The translations under genes were made by a program, and so were the position numbers. A stretch of DNA of 64,000 nucleotides from Opitutaceae bacterium (GTDB taxonomy: Bacteria > Verrucomicrobiota > Verrucomicrobiia > Opitutales > Opitutaceae): contig JAUSID010000180.1 in assembly GCA_030648295.1 (NCBI GenBank), positions 16,613 to 80,612 on the forward strand, read 5' to 3'. Each line of letters opens with the position of its first letter. Position 1 is the stretch's first letter. Below the pieces are notes generated by a model, which searched no databases, was not told the origin of the DNA, and worked only from the letters and a program-made list of their open reading frames with translations. Below, piece after piece: positions 46,173-55,379 of the stretch.

Positions 46173-46353
46173 CTCAATATCTGTGACGCGCTGTATAGGT
46201 TTACCCATTGAATTCCAGACGTAGCGGCTTGAGGAGCCTCTCTCGGGGCCCTGAGCCCGTCGAACGGGCAAGCCGCACCACCTCGGACATTGTGTCGAAG
46301 CGCTGCGCGCAAGCTTAGCCCGTTTATTTCATAGCCAGACGAACCAAGGCATG

Positions 46354-46539
46354 GGTCACAGAGGACACAGAGCTCGGACACAGAGGCAGCAGGAGGCCAC
46401 AAGGTGTTTGGACGCGCCTGATGCGAATGGGCAGGCATTCCAAATTGGATCGAAGGGTTTTCCTCTGTGAACCATGGTCGCCTTCGGCGCCGCCATAGGC
46501 GGGTAAACTCTGTGTCGGAGCTCTGTGCGCTCTGTGACC
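46354..46539. repeat. ~186-bp palindromic element with 32-bp arms
   Basis: The arms at 46354-46385 and 46508-46539 are inverted with three mismatches. Each begins GGTCACAGAG and ends CGACACAGAG or GGACACAGAG. The core holds GTGAACCATGGTCGCC, recalling the GTGAAACCATGGTCACC core of the ~180-bp family. Confidence 0.85.
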
Positions 46540-46576
46540 AAAAGGTCTTTTTCATTCCGCCTGTGAAATGTCCGGG

Positions 46577-47308
46577 TTAGCGCGGTTTTAGCGCCGAGTA
46601 TTCGCTGAACAACCCGATCATTTTTGTCCGTTCAACTTCGCCGAATCCGGCCGCGCGCAGCGCTGCGAGCACGGTTTCCGGCGGGACGCACGCGTCCATC
46701 GTCTCCCAGTAATAACGCATCATGTCGCGGGCGTCGCGGCTGCGCGTGAAAAGCTGCGTGAGCGCGGGATAGACGCGGCCGAAGTAGACGCGAAAAAAGA
46801 AGTTCGCCAGCCGGCCCGAGGGCTTCGTGACCTCGAGAATCAGCGCCTTTCCACCCGGCCTCAGCACGCGGTGATATTCGCGAAACGTCGTCTCGAGATC
46901 CGTCACGTGGCGGAGCGCGTAGCCCATGGTGAGGAAGTCGAACGTGCCGTCGGAAAATGGCAGCGCTTCTGCACGCCCGACGACAAATTTGGCGGGCAGC
47001 TTCTCGCGGGCGACGGCCAGCATGCCTTCACTCGGATCGAGGCAGGTGATGTTTTCCGCAGCGCCGAGAATCTTGGCCGCCTCCACCGCCACCAGTCCGG
47101 TCCCGCACGCGACGTCGAGCACGTGCATCCCGGGCTTCAGCCCGTGACGTTGCTGCACCCAGCGCCGATAAAACGAGCCGCTGCGGAGAAAACCCCAGTC
47201 GACGACGCCATCGTAGTATCGTGCGCCCGCGTCGAACAGGTGGTTCACGAACGCCGGTTTCGCATCGGTGCTCGGATAATGCTCCGTGAGCGGTGGGTGA
47301 GGCAGCAT
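46577..47308 (-). CDS. UbiE-like class I methyltransferase
   Basis: 243 residues from the ATG at 47308 (the frame is open to 47377). Motif I is VLDVACGTGLVAVEA, then NITCLDPSEGMLAVAREKL. The UbiE/COQ5 signature region is ALPFSDGTFDFLTMGYALRH, followed by VLRPGGKALILEVTKPSG. It ends with the AALRAAGFGEVE helix. This is the fold and signature of (demethyl)menaquinone/ubiquinone methyltransferases, so a quinone-pathway role is likely. Other quinone genes are absent here and a second copy could exist elsewhere. Flanked by repeats on both sides. Confidence 0.75.
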   Translation of the reverse strand: MLPHPPLTEHYPSTDAKPAFVNHLFDAGARYYDGVVDWGFLRSGSFYRRWVQQRHGLKPGMHVLDVACGTGLVAVEAAKILGAAENITCLDPSEGMLAVAREKLPAKFVVGRAEALPFSDGTFDFLTMGYALRHVTDLETTFREYHRVLRPGGKALILEVTKPSGRLANFFFRVYFGRVYPALTQLFTRSRDARDMMRYYWETMDACVPPETVLAALRAAGFGEVERTKMIGLFSEYSALKPR

Positions 47309-47410
47309 GAGGAGTTTGGCGGAGGAATCTGGCGGATGCGGTGCGGTGACTTCCAGTTGGCGCAGATCCGCCGGCAAGGCAATGCGCCGCTTCCGCCAGA
47401 TTCCAAATTT

Positions 47411-47464
47411 AACCGCGGAGACAGTCCAATCCAGTTGGCAACCGCGAATGGACGCGAATGGATG
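47411..47464 (+). repeat. AACCGCGGAG-type repeat arm
   Basis: AACCGCGGAGACAGTCCAAT, CCAGTTGGCAACCGCGAATG and so on. A nearly identical stretch is at 52569-52630. Related to the arms of the ~180-bp element. Confidence 0.7.
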
Positions 47465-47475
47465 CTAATCTAGCA

Positions 47476-47658
47476 GGAACAAACCAGTTCAACCGCGAAT
47501 AGACGCCAATTCACGCGAATGGAGAGGGCGTCTTTGGGGAGCATGGAAACGATCAACCAAACGGTGACCATGGTTTCGCTTGGGCAATCCCCTCTCCTCC
47601 GCTGGAATTTGCGTCCATTCGCGTTCATTCGCGGTTGTCCACTGAATCGTTACGGCTG
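47476..47658 (+). repeat. ~180-bp palindromic element, copy B
   Basis: Matches copy A (22237-22421) nearly base for base, including the core around ACGGTGACCATGGT and the closing TTCGCGGTTGTCC. It is followed at 47691-47722 by an extra lone arm (ATTCGCGTCC twice, then ATTCGCGG), just before the response regulator stop. Confidence 0.85.
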
Positions 47659-47746
47659 CCGAACGGCGGATCGGAGTGCCAGGGGTTTGGATTCGCGTCC
47701 ATTCGCGTCCATTCGCGGTTAAACTTTTTTCGGGTTGCTTGGCGGT

Positions 47747-48430
47747 TCAATCGACCTCGAACCGATACCCCACGTCGCGAATCGTCTGGATGAAACGCGG
47801 CCGCTGCGGGTCGGCCTCGACCTTGTTGCGCAGCGTGTTGATGCAGCGATCGACACTCCGCTCGGTCACGATCAGATCGTCGCCCCACACGCCATCGAGG
47901 ATCTTCTGGCGCGTGAGCGCGCGCCCGGCATTGCGGGCAAAATATTCCAGCAGCCGGAATTCCTTTGGCGTGAGCGGGATTTCGCCGCCGTTGCGAAACA
48001 GCTTGTGCGATGCCGGATCGAGCCGGCATTCACCGAACACGAAGATCGCCGTCCCGGGTGCACGGTGACGTCGCAACGTCGCATTCACGCGCGCGAGCAG
48101 CACGTCGATGCTGAACGGTTTCACGACGTAATCATCGGCGCCGAGGTTGAGCCCGAGCACGACGTCCGCCTCCTGGCTCTTTGCCGTGAGCATGATGATC
48201 GGCGTGGCGATTCCTTCCCTCCGAATCCGCCGGCACACATCGAACCCGTTTATTTCGGGCAGCATCACGTCGAGCAGGATCAAATCGGGTTTCACGTCGA
48301 AAACCGCCTGCATGCCCTTGCGACCGTCGGTCGCGGTGTGAACGGCGAACCCGCTGAATTCGAAATTATCCTTCAGCACCCGCTGCATCGTCGGGTCGTC
48401 TTCGATGATCAGAATTTTCCCCGGTTTCAT
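47747..48430 (-). CDS. OmpR/PhoB-type response regulator
   Basis: 227 residues from the ATG at 48430; a TTG at 48436 is less likely. The receiver has ILIIEDDPTMQRVL and phospho-acceptor Asp54 (DLILLDVMLPEINGFDVCRR), with GADDYVVKPFSIDVLLARV. The winged-helix output domain reads PLTPKEFRLLEYFARNAGRA and ends TIRDVGYRFEVD. It lies directly downstream of the histidine kinase at 48602-50644 on the same strand. They are presumably a pair, although a palindromic repeat sits between them. Confidence 0.9.
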   Translation of the reverse strand: MKPGKILIIEDDPTMQRVLKDNFEFSGFAVHTATDGRKGMQAVFDVKPDLILLDVMLPEINGFDVCRRIRREGIATPIIMLTAKSQEADVVLGLNLGADDYVVKPFSIDVLLARVNATLRRHRAPGTAIFVFGECRLDPASHKLFRNGGEIPLTPKEFRLLEYFARNAGRALTRQKILDGVWGDDLIVTERSVDRCINTLRNKVEADPQRPRFIQTIRDVGYRFEVD

Positions 48431-48495
48431 GACCAAGATCTCAAAGACCGCGAAACCACGGACGACACAATGAACACGGACAAAGCCGCAAACCT

Positions 48496-48577
48496 GTCAT
48501 TCTGAGCGTAGCGAAGAATCCAGTGCGAGGCACGCAGATGGACGCACTGTTGGATTCTTCGCTTCGCTCAGAATGAC
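48496..48577. repeat. 82-bp palindromic repeat, GTCATTCTGAGCG family, copy 2
   Basis: GTCATTCTGAGCGTAGCGAA ... TTCGCTTCGCTCAGAATGAC are inverted arms with a GC-rich loop. Same family as 27321-27403. It lies between a kinase gene and its response regulator gene and may dampen read-through. Confidence 0.8.
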
Positions 48578-48601
48578 AGCCCCGGGAGATCGCATCCGTG
48601 C

Positions 48602-50644
48602 TCATCCGTGTGTTCCGTGGTGAACCGGTTTGGGATCGTCGGCGGATGAGAGCTCACCGCTGCTTTCCGTCGCGGCAATCGGAATTCTCACCCGGAAAGT
48701 GCTCCCCTTGCCCGGCTCGCTCTCGACTTCAACTGTGCCGCCGTGGGCACGGACGATGGACTGCACGATGCTCAGCCCGAGCCCGCAGCCACCGCGCTGC
48801 CGCGTCAGGCTCTGGTCGACCTGGTAGAACCGGTCGAAGATTTTTCTCGTTTCGCCCGCGCCCAGCCCGATGCCGTTGTCGGTGACCTCGAAGCAAACCG
48901 ACTCGCCGTTCGCGCGGGCGCCAATCGTGATCCGTTTCTGTTCTCCCGTGTACTTGTACGCGTTGTCGAGCAGGTTGATGAGAACAGCCGTGAGCGCGTC
49001 GGCATCCGCGCGAACCCCTGGTAAATGCGCGCTCACGTGCATTTCGAAAACGCAGTCCGGCGATTCCAGTTTTTCGCGCAGCGCGTTCGCGGCCGTCGCG
49101 ACGACCGGATGCGGCGCGATCGACTCGAAGTGGTAGCGCTGCCGGCCCCGCTCCAGCCGCGAAAACGTCAGGAAATTTTCGATCAGATGACCGAGCCGCT
49201 GGTTTTCCCGCGCAATGAGGTTCAGGTAATCGCGGAGTTGCTGCTCGTCGTGATAACGCCCGGCCGACAGCGTATCGACGAGCGCGCGCATCGAGGCGAG
49301 CGGCGTCTTGAGTTCGTGCGACACGGTCGACACGAGTTCGTTCTTGAGCCGCGCCAGCCGCATCTGGGCGCTGACATACCGCGCAACGAGGAGCGCAAGC
49401 AGCGCGATGATGACGACGACAAGGAATCCCGTCCACAGGTAGAATCGCATCTGTCGCGCCGACGCCTCGGCGAACGGATCGCCGTCGCGGAAGCTCAGCG
49501 CGAGCCGCCATCCGGGGAAAAATTCACCAGCTTCCAGCGGTGGCACGAGCTTCCCCGCAACGAACGGTTCGCCAGGCGCGAGCAACCGGATTTGCACGTC
49601 CGGCAGGGCGAGCGAAGCGAACAATTGTTCCATTTCCGCCTTCAACCGCGCCTCGCGATAGAGCGCCACGACGGTGCGATCGCCCGATGCGAGCCTCCAG
49701 ATTTTGGGCAGCGGCGTGCGCTCGAGCGTCACTCCCAGCGGCATCGGCGGATTAGATTCGAGATATTCCGCCGCAAGCTCTTCGGCCACGAGCGTGGGAA
49801 ACGCAGCGTTTTGTAGGAGCCTGCTCGCAGGCGATTCCAAAGCGTTCACCTCGCGCATCAGGAATCGACGCTGCGCCGCGGGAAAGTTCGGCGCCGAATA
49901 ATCGTTCAATCGCGAGACCAGGTTTTCGAGCGTTCGCTCGCGCAGCACTCCTGCAGGGCTGCCGCTTGCCCGTTCGACAGGGGCCGGCAGGCCGTCGCGC
50001 TTCAAAGTCCCAAGCTTGTCGAGCGACACCGGTCCTGCGCCCAGCCATTGCAGCAGCAGCAACTGCGCGTTCGGCGCGATCAACGTGCGCTGCGCGCTGG
50101 TCGCATTGCGCAGCGACCCGTCTCCCGCCAGCTGGCTCAATCGGGCGAGCGCGGCCGTCGTGTCGCCGGCTTTCAACCGGCACGTCGCTTCTGACTGAAG
50201 CGCGCGCGCCTTGGTGTGAATATCACGGCTCGCCTCTACGATCTGCGCATACGCCGCGGCCGCGCCAACGTAATCCTTCTTCTGGAACTCGAGTTCGCGC
50301 ACTGCCACCCAGTCCGCCTTCTCGTCTACCGGCGTTTCAAAATTCGCCGTGCCAGGATAGAGCGGCTTCCCCGTGCCGTCGTGAACCACCGCGGCATCGG
50401 CCAGATTGGCGCGAGCGATCGCGGCAAACTTTCCCGCCGCCGAGTCGCTGGCGATCGATTGCATGGACGTCCGGCGCTCCTTCCAAAACACATCGACCTG
50501 CCGCTGCACCGATGTGAGCTGGCGGAAATAGACCTCCGCCATCTGCTCCCGCACCGCCAGCCGCTCGTTCCGCATCGCGACCGTCATGAACCACAGCACG
50601 CACGCCGCCGGCACGAGCGCGGCGAGCACGAGCAGGGCGATCAT
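48602..50644 (-). CDS. Membrane sensor histidine kinase with large extracytoplasmic domain
   Basis: 680 residues from the ATG at 50644; a GTG at 50677 is possible. The first helix is MIALLVLAALVPAACVLWFM. A ~390-residue periplasmic sensor follows, in which residues ~110-250 look TPR-like (DYVGAAAAYAQIVEASRDIH; QSEATCRLKAGDTTAALARL). The second helix is WTGFLVVVIIALLALLVARY. HisKA has His443 (STVSHELKTPLASM), and the HATPase has NLLDNAYKY, DNGIGLG and GCGLGLSIV. It pairs with the response regulator downstream. The signal is unknown; the TPR-like sensor suggests a protein or peptide ligand. Confidence 0.88.
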   Translation of the reverse strand: MIALLVLAALVPAACVLWFMTVAMRNERLAVREQMAEVYFRQLTSVQRQVDVFWKERRTSMQSIASDSAAGKFAAIARANLADAAVVHDGTGKPLYPGTANFETPVDEKADWVAVRELEFQKKDYVGAAAAYAQIVEASRDIHTKARALQSEATCRLKAGDTTAALARLSQLAGDGSLRNATSAQRTLIAPNAQLLLLQWLGAGPVSLDKLGTLKRDGLPAPVERASGSPAGVLRERTLENLVSRLNDYSAPNFPAAQRRFLMREVNALESPASRLLQNAAFPTLVAEELAAEYLESNPPMPLGVTLERTPLPKIWRLASGDRTVVALYREARLKAEMEQLFASLALPDVQIRLLAPGEPFVAGKLVPPLEAGEFFPGWRLALSFRDGDPFAEASARQMRFYLWTGFLVVVIIALLALLVARYVSAQMRLARLKNELVSTVSHELKTPLASMRALVDTLSAGRYHDEQQLRDYLNLIARENQRLGHLIENFLTFSRLERGRQRYHFESIAPHPVVATAANALREKLESPDCVFEMHVSAHLPGVRADADALTAVLINLLDNAYKYTGEQKRITIGARANGESVCFEVTDNGIGLGAGETRKIFDRFYQVDQSLTRQRGGCGLGLSIVQSIVRAHGGTVEVESEPGKGSTFRVRIPIAATESSGELSSADDPKPVHHGTHG

Positions 50645-50717
50645 CGGCACCGCACTGTGATTTCGGTTGAGGTGCACGATAGGTGAAAATGCCAGGCGAT
50701 TCGCGCCGAGTGCTCGA

Positions 50718-52472
50718 TTACCGCAATTGAATCGTGTCGGACAGTCGCCTGAACTCTGGCAGCGCCTTATCGAAGTCAGTGGGCTTAACTTGCAAAACAG
50801 CGCTGGCCCACGTCGTCGCGCTATAGTGTTCGGAAAAAAACGCCACCCATGGCTGTCCTTTATCCGTGAAATCGGCGACTCCACTGAAGACCGAGTTATT
50901 GCCGATCGAGCGCGCAACCAACGTGTCTTTTCGGAACTTCAAATCGGGCCCACTATTGCCCTGCCCCGCCGCCATCCGTCGACGAGTATTCTCCCCGAGT
51001 TGGGCCGCTATTTCGTCTGTCGAGAGCGACGTGGGGCGGGCGATCGCTGGAAAACCGTCCGCGACGCGCGGCCCATAGGACATGATGATTTGGTTGGTGG
51101 CGACCCCTGGAATCGACAGCCAAATCCTGCGTCGACCGTAATAGGAACTAATCAACTGGTGCGCGCTCTTGATCGCGCCACCGGAAGGGATGGTTGCCTC
51201 CACGCCAAACTTTGGATCGAAAATCGCACTGTCGCTTGCACGAACGGACTCGACCGGAATTTGCACCCACATCGGCTGATTTCTTTGCGCAAGGAATCCT
51301 TCTATCACCCACAGCTCCGTCTTGGGCCAATTCGGGGTCCGCTCGGAATAGTAGACACTGCCGTCTTGGGTCACGCCGCACAGATTGGCAGTGCGCAAAT
51401 CGCTCCTCACCAGCTTTGGCTCGTCCGCAGGTTTCCCATCCTTGACGGCAATCTTCCACATTTCTTGAACATGGTCGCTTTCACGCGTGAAAATCAGGCT
51501 GGTTCCGAACCAACCCAAGGGTTCGCTCACTTCCTTTTCCACCAACGTATGCACATGGCCGGAATCGAGCGCGAGCGACCAGAGTTGCGCCGGGCCCGTA
51601 AGGTTGGGCCTCGCGAACAGGGTGGCATAACGACCATCGGGTGAGAGGCCCAGGCCCCGCCCCTCGTTTTCGTGAGCGCGCAATCGGGCAATTTCCTTCA
51701 GCATCCCCGTCTCGATATCCAGTTTTCCAACAAACTTCACCGTGCCGTATGTCCACTTTTCGCCCGACCACCAGTTGACCCACATTGTCCGATCGTCCGC
51801 CCATCCCATCGGCATGGCGCGCGTATCCTTGTCCATCCGATAAACTGGTTTTGGATCGGCGCCATCGATGCCGACGACGTAAATCACCCCCGCATACCGA
51901 TACGAAGTGCGTCGACCATCCGGCGAAAAAAAGACGCCACGGACGGTATTCTCGGGATCTCCCTTCAGCGTCGCCCAGATTTTTCCGGTCTCGATTTCGT
52001 AAATCGATCGATCCATTGGACGGGCCAACGGTTGATAAATGGCGAATCGCCCATCCGGCGTTACGCCCAACGGGGTTCCGTCGAGGGTCGCAACCCGTCG
52101 AATCTTCAAATCGTCCGACGGAGTCTGCCCGAGCTGTGCAAGCGCTTCACGAGCCTTCTGTCCGAGCGCTACGTCTGTAGGGAACTGCTTCAGCACGTCA
52201 TTGAATGTGCTGATCGCCTGCTCCTTGTTGCCTTTTTTCTGGTAACACACCGCGAGCCGATACTGCGCCTGCGCGGCGAGCGGTCGGTTGGCGGCGGACT
52301 CGGCGGCGATCTGCTCGTAAATCTTGATCGCGGAGTCGAGGTTGCCCTCGGTCTCCTCGGCGTAGATGCCTTTTTGCAGCAGGACGGACAGCGACTCGGC
52401 CGCCGAGGCGGCGAGCGCGAAAATCGCAGCAACAACCAGAGCGGCGGCGAGGCGCGGGGTAAGCGTTTTCAT
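50718..52472 (-). CDS. Periplasmic TPR and beta-propeller protein
   Basis: 584 residues with a signal peptide (MKTLTPRLAAALVVAAIFAL). It then has tetratricopeptide-like helices (GNLDSAIKIYEQIAAESAAN; AQAQYRLAVCYQKKGNKEQA). The remaining ~450 residues form a WD40/TolB-like propeller (PDGRFAIYQPLARPMDRSIY; FFSPDGRRTSYRYAGVIYVV; LGLSPDGRYATLFARP). No catalytic motif is seen. It is possibly a scaffold or sensor partner. It ends 73 bases before the histidine kinase, whose sensor is also TPR-like, so a functional link is plausible but unproven. Confidence 0.75.
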   Translation of the reverse strand: MKTLTPRLAAALVVAAIFALAASAAESLSVLLQKGIYAEETEGNLDSAIKIYEQIAAESAANRPLAAQAQYRLAVCYQKKGNKEQAISTFNDVLKQFPTDVALGQKAREALAQLGQTPSDDLKIRRVATLDGTPLGVTPDGRFAIYQPLARPMDRSIYEIETGKIWATLKGDPENTVRGVFFSPDGRRTSYRYAGVIYVVGIDGADPKPVYRMDKDTRAMPMGWADDRTMWVNWWSGEKWTYGTVKFVGKLDIETGMLKEIARLRAHENEGRGLGLSPDGRYATLFARPNLTGPAQLWSLALDSGHVHTLVEKEVSEPLGWFGTSLIFTRESDHVQEMWKIAVKDGKPADEPKLVRSDLRTANLCGVTQDGSVYYSERTPNWPKTELWVIEGFLAQRNQPMWVQIPVESVRASDSAIFDPKFGVEATIPSGGAIKSAHQLISSYYGRRRIWLSIPGVATNQIIMSYGPRVADGFPAIARPTSLSTDEIAAQLGENTRRRMAAGQGNSGPDLKFRKDTLVARSIGNNSVFSGVADFTDKGQPWVAFFSEHYSATTWASAVLQVKPTDFDKALPEFRRLSDTIQLR

Positions 52473-52568
52473 GAGTGGTCTCCTTCGTTTCAGTGGAATG
52501 CGAACGAGACCTTACGGGGTGAATGTTACCGTTGTATCACCATCCCATCCGATTTGGATTCTTTTTTT

Positions 52569-52856
52569 AACCGCGGAGGCAGTCCAATCCAGTTGGCAAC
52601 CGCGAATGAACGCGAATGGACGCGAACTCAGCGCTGTCCCTTCGCAGCTTCGCGGCTTCGCGTGAGCCCTCGATTTCAAACCCCTGAGTTTTACAGGAGG
52701 AAACCGAGGCAACAGAGGTAGAGCAAATTCACGTTCTCCGTTTCCTCCATTACCTCCTGTTAAAAAGATTGGGGATCGAAACGCCACGGTTGCGGCTCAC
52801 GCGAAGCCGCGAAGCTCGCGAAGAAGCCAGGCTTCGCGTCTTCGCGTGAGCCCCCG
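52569..52856. repeat. Nest of three palindromic repeats upstream of the YycJ-like gene
   Basis: 52569-52630 is an AACCGCGGAG-type arm, as at 47411. 52641-52672 and 52797-52834 are inverted arms around GCTTCGCGGCTTCGCGTGAG. Between them, 52686-52766 is another inverted pair (TTTTACAGGAGG... against TTTAACAGGAGG... on the other strand). About 290 bases of non-coding repeats. Confidence 0.7.
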
Positions 52857-53014
52857 TTCTTGTGTTTCGCCGGCAATCGTCACCTTCCGACGTTTGCGGG
52901 CTTGCAACGGAAGACGCACGCGCATGGAAACGGACATGCCGGCTGCCTCCCTGTTTTTCTTCCCCGTTTTCCGCCCTGGGCGGAAAACCTAGTTTTTTTG
53001 CGGAGCAAAAAAAC

Positions 53015-53815
53015 ATGGCGTTGAGGTTCAGCATCCTGGGCAGCGGCAGCTCGGGCAACGCGGCGTTGCTCATCACCGAAACGACCCGCGTCCTTGTCGA
53101 CGCCGGGTTTTCCGCCCGCAAACTCAACAGCCTGCTCGCCGGGTTCGGCGAATCGCTCGACCGGATCGATGCCGTGTTTCTCACCCACGAACACAGCGAT
53201 CACTGCGGCGGGATCGACGGGCTCAAGAAATTTCCGCGCATCCAGATCTTCGCCAACGACGCCACGGCGCGCGCAGTGCAGAGCGGTCTGGAGCACCGGC
53301 CCGACTGGCAGATTTTTCAAACCGGCGCCCGTTTCCGGTTTCGCGATCTCGAGGTGGAAAGTTTCGCCGTCCCGCACGATGCGCAGGATCCGGTCGGTTT
53401 TCGTTTCAGCGCCGGTCACGATGGCGATTTGTTGGCGCCCCGGCGTTCGATCGCGTGGCTCACCGACCTTGGCTATGCGCCACAAAACATCCACGAGTGC
53501 ATCCGCGAATGCGACGTTGTGGTCGTCGAGGCGAACCACTGTCCCGAGATGCTCAAGGCGGACACGCGGCGGCCGTGGTCGTTGAAGCAGCGGATTGGCG
53601 GCCGGCATGGGCACTTGTCGAACCTCGCCGCGTGCGAACTGCTCGCCGCGGTGGCGAGTCCGCGCTGGCGCCGGGTTTACCTCACGCACTTGTCGCGCGA
53701 ATGCAATTCGCGCGCGGCGGTCGAGACCGCTTTCGCCTCCGTGCGCGTGACGCTGAACGCGTGCGAATTCTCGATCGTCGAACAGGGCCAGAGCACGCCG
53801 ATCTACGATCTTTAG
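53015..53815 (+). CDS. YycJ-like metallo-beta-lactamase fold hydrolase
   Basis: 266 residues. The ATG at 53015 is chosen because MALRFSILGSGSSGNAALL is the family start. The metal site VFLTHEHSDHCGGIDGL has His58, His60, Asp62 and His63. Further ligands lie in FAVPHDAQDPVGF, ITWL-like RSIAWLTDLGYA, VVVEANHCPEML and VYLTHLSRECNS. YycJ/WalJ proteins are predicted nucleases linked to DNA mismatch repair or cell-wall control. Its stop codon is followed at once by six 7-bp repeats. Confidence 0.85.
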   Translation: MALRFSILGSGSSGNAALLITETTRVLVDAGFSARKLNSLLAGFGESLDRIDAVFLTHEHSDHCGGIDGLKKFPRIQIFANDATARAVQSGLEHRPDWQIFQTGARFRFRDLEVESFAVPHDAQDPVGFRFSAGHDGDLLAPRRSIAWLTDLGYAPQNIHECIRECDVVVVEANHCPEMLKADTRRPWSLKQRIGGRHGHLSNLAACELLAAVASPRWRRVYLTHLSRECNSRAAVETAFASVRVTLNACEFSIVEQGQSTPIYDL

Positions 53816-53857
53816 GTTCTGGGTTCTGGGTTCTGGGTTCTGGGTTCTGGGTTCTGG
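53816..53857 (+). repeat. Six perfect copies of GTTCTGG
   Basis: Six perfect tandem heptads start with the first base after the stop codon of the preceding gene. They are followed by the hairpin GGTTTTCC-GCTGCTGC-GGAAAACC. Confidence 0.95.
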
Positions 53858-53911
53858 GTTTTCCGCTGCTGCGGAAAACCAACGCGAAACCGGAAACGCG
53901 AAACCCGAAAC

Positions 53912-55255
53912 CTAACGGCCGCCCTTCTTCAGGCTGTGGCGGTGGGAGATGGAGTACATCAGGATCGCGCCGAGGAGCCCGAAGGGGATCATGTAATAAA
54001 AGTAGTAGCCCCAGCCGTGGTGATCGAGGACCCACCCGAGGATCATCATCCCCAGCGCGGCGCCGAAATACTGGAACGCATCGATGCAGCCCGAGGCGAA
54101 CGCGGCCATCTTCCGGCCGCCGATGTCCATTGCCGCCGCGGGACCGAGCAGCGAATGCGTCGAGTTGACGGTGAACGAAATCATGACGAAGAACGCGATC
54201 GCCCAGTTCACGGATTGCACCTGCGTGGCGGCGAGGATCACGACCATCTCGATGATGTACACGCCGGCCGCCACCGGGGCGCGGCGCGAGTGGAAGAACC
54301 GGTCCGACACCCACCCGGACAGGAATGAGCCGCACGATGCGACGAGCGGAATCAAGTAGCCGAGCCACTGGAATTTCGCGCCGGTCATCTGGAGATGGTG
54401 CACCTCCTGGAAATAAACCGGAAACCACTGGTCGACCGCCTGCCGCACCGCGCCCGTGCAGGCATACGCCACGGCGATGATCCACACCATGGGATTCGTG
54501 ACGATGTGCTTGAAGACGACGCTGAGCTGGCTGCGCACATCCTGATCCGCGTGGTCGGCCTCGCCGTGAAAAAGGCCGACGTAGCCCGCCTGCTCCGGCG
54601 TGTCCTTGACCACGAAGGCGAACACGATGGCGACGATCGTCGCGATCATCGCCGGAATCCAGAACAGCCACCGCCAGTGCTGCGGCGGGATGTGAATCAG
54701 CCCGAAGATCACGAACCCGGCGAGCAGCAGCGGCAGCAGTTTGTTGGCCGCGAGCCGGCCGAGGTTGATCATGAACCCGAAGATGCCCGCGAACGTACCG
54801 CGCTGCTTCTCGCTGAACCACGCGCTGTTGATCTTGATGAAACCCGGTGCGCCGAACGACTGCACGTATCCGTTCAACCCCCACAGGAAGGTGAACAGCG
54901 CCAGCTGCCCCCAGAACGAGGCCACGCCGAACAGCGCATTGACCGAAATCGTGCCCGCCGCGCCGATCAGCATCGCGCGTTTGCCGCCGATGTGATCGGT
55001 GAGCAGCCCGTTGATCATCTGGCCGCAGCCGTACGCCACGAACTGCATCGACAGGATCGTGCTCATGTCCGACTTCGAAAAGCCGAACTCGTCCGCGATG
55101 GCCTTGTTCGCGTAGGCGAAGTTATACCGGCAGAAATAGTAGCTGGTATACATCAGGCCGACCGTGGCCCAATTCAGCCCCCGCCGGCGGCGCAGGCCCG
55201 CCGGCAGGTGTGAAGGAGCGCCGGCGGCGGCCGCGGCGGCGGGCGAAGACGTCAT
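53912..55255 (-). CDS. Organophosphate:phosphate antiporter family (GlpT/UhpT-like) transporter
   Basis: A 447-residue major-facilitator protein with about twelve membrane helices. It has features of the organophosphate antiporter branch: YTSYYFCRYNFAYANKAIAD with the phosphate-binding Arg after helix 1, MINGLLTDHIGGKRAMLIGA, and GLNGYVQSFGAPGFIKINSA. Members exchange sugar or glycerol phosphates for inorganic phosphate across the inner membrane. Substrate cannot be fixed from sequence; glycerol-3-phosphate would suit the GDPD elsewhere in the window. Single gene. Confidence 0.85.
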   Translation of the reverse strand: MTSSPAAAAAAGAPSHLPAGLRRRRGLNWATVGLMYTSYYFCRYNFAYANKAIADEFGFSKSDMSTILSMQFVAYGCGQMINGLLTDHIGGKRAMLIGAAGTISVNALFGVASFWGQLALFTFLWGLNGYVQSFGAPGFIKINSAWFSEKQRGTFAGIFGFMINLGRLAANKLLPLLLAGFVIFGLIHIPPQHWRWLFWIPAMIATIVAIVFAFVVKDTPEQAGYVGLFHGEADHADQDVRSQLSVVFKHIVTNPMVWIIAVAYACTGAVRQAVDQWFPVYFQEVHHLQMTGAKFQWLGYLIPLVASCGSFLSGWVSDRFFHSRRAPVAAGVYIIEMVVILAATQVQSVNWAIAFFVMISFTVNSTHSLLGPAAAMDIGGRKMAAFASGCIDAFQYFGAALGMMILGWVLDHHGWGYYFYYMIPFGLLGAILMYSISHRHSLKKGGR

Positions 55256-55379
55256 GGGTTGGGCGTTGTAGTCGAATCGTCACAACGTGCACGGAAATTC
55301 GGGCGGCGGGGTTTTCGTCGTCGCGGGAAGCGACGAACCTGGCCGTGCCCACGCGTCTCTCGGAGCGCGCGCGGCAGTC

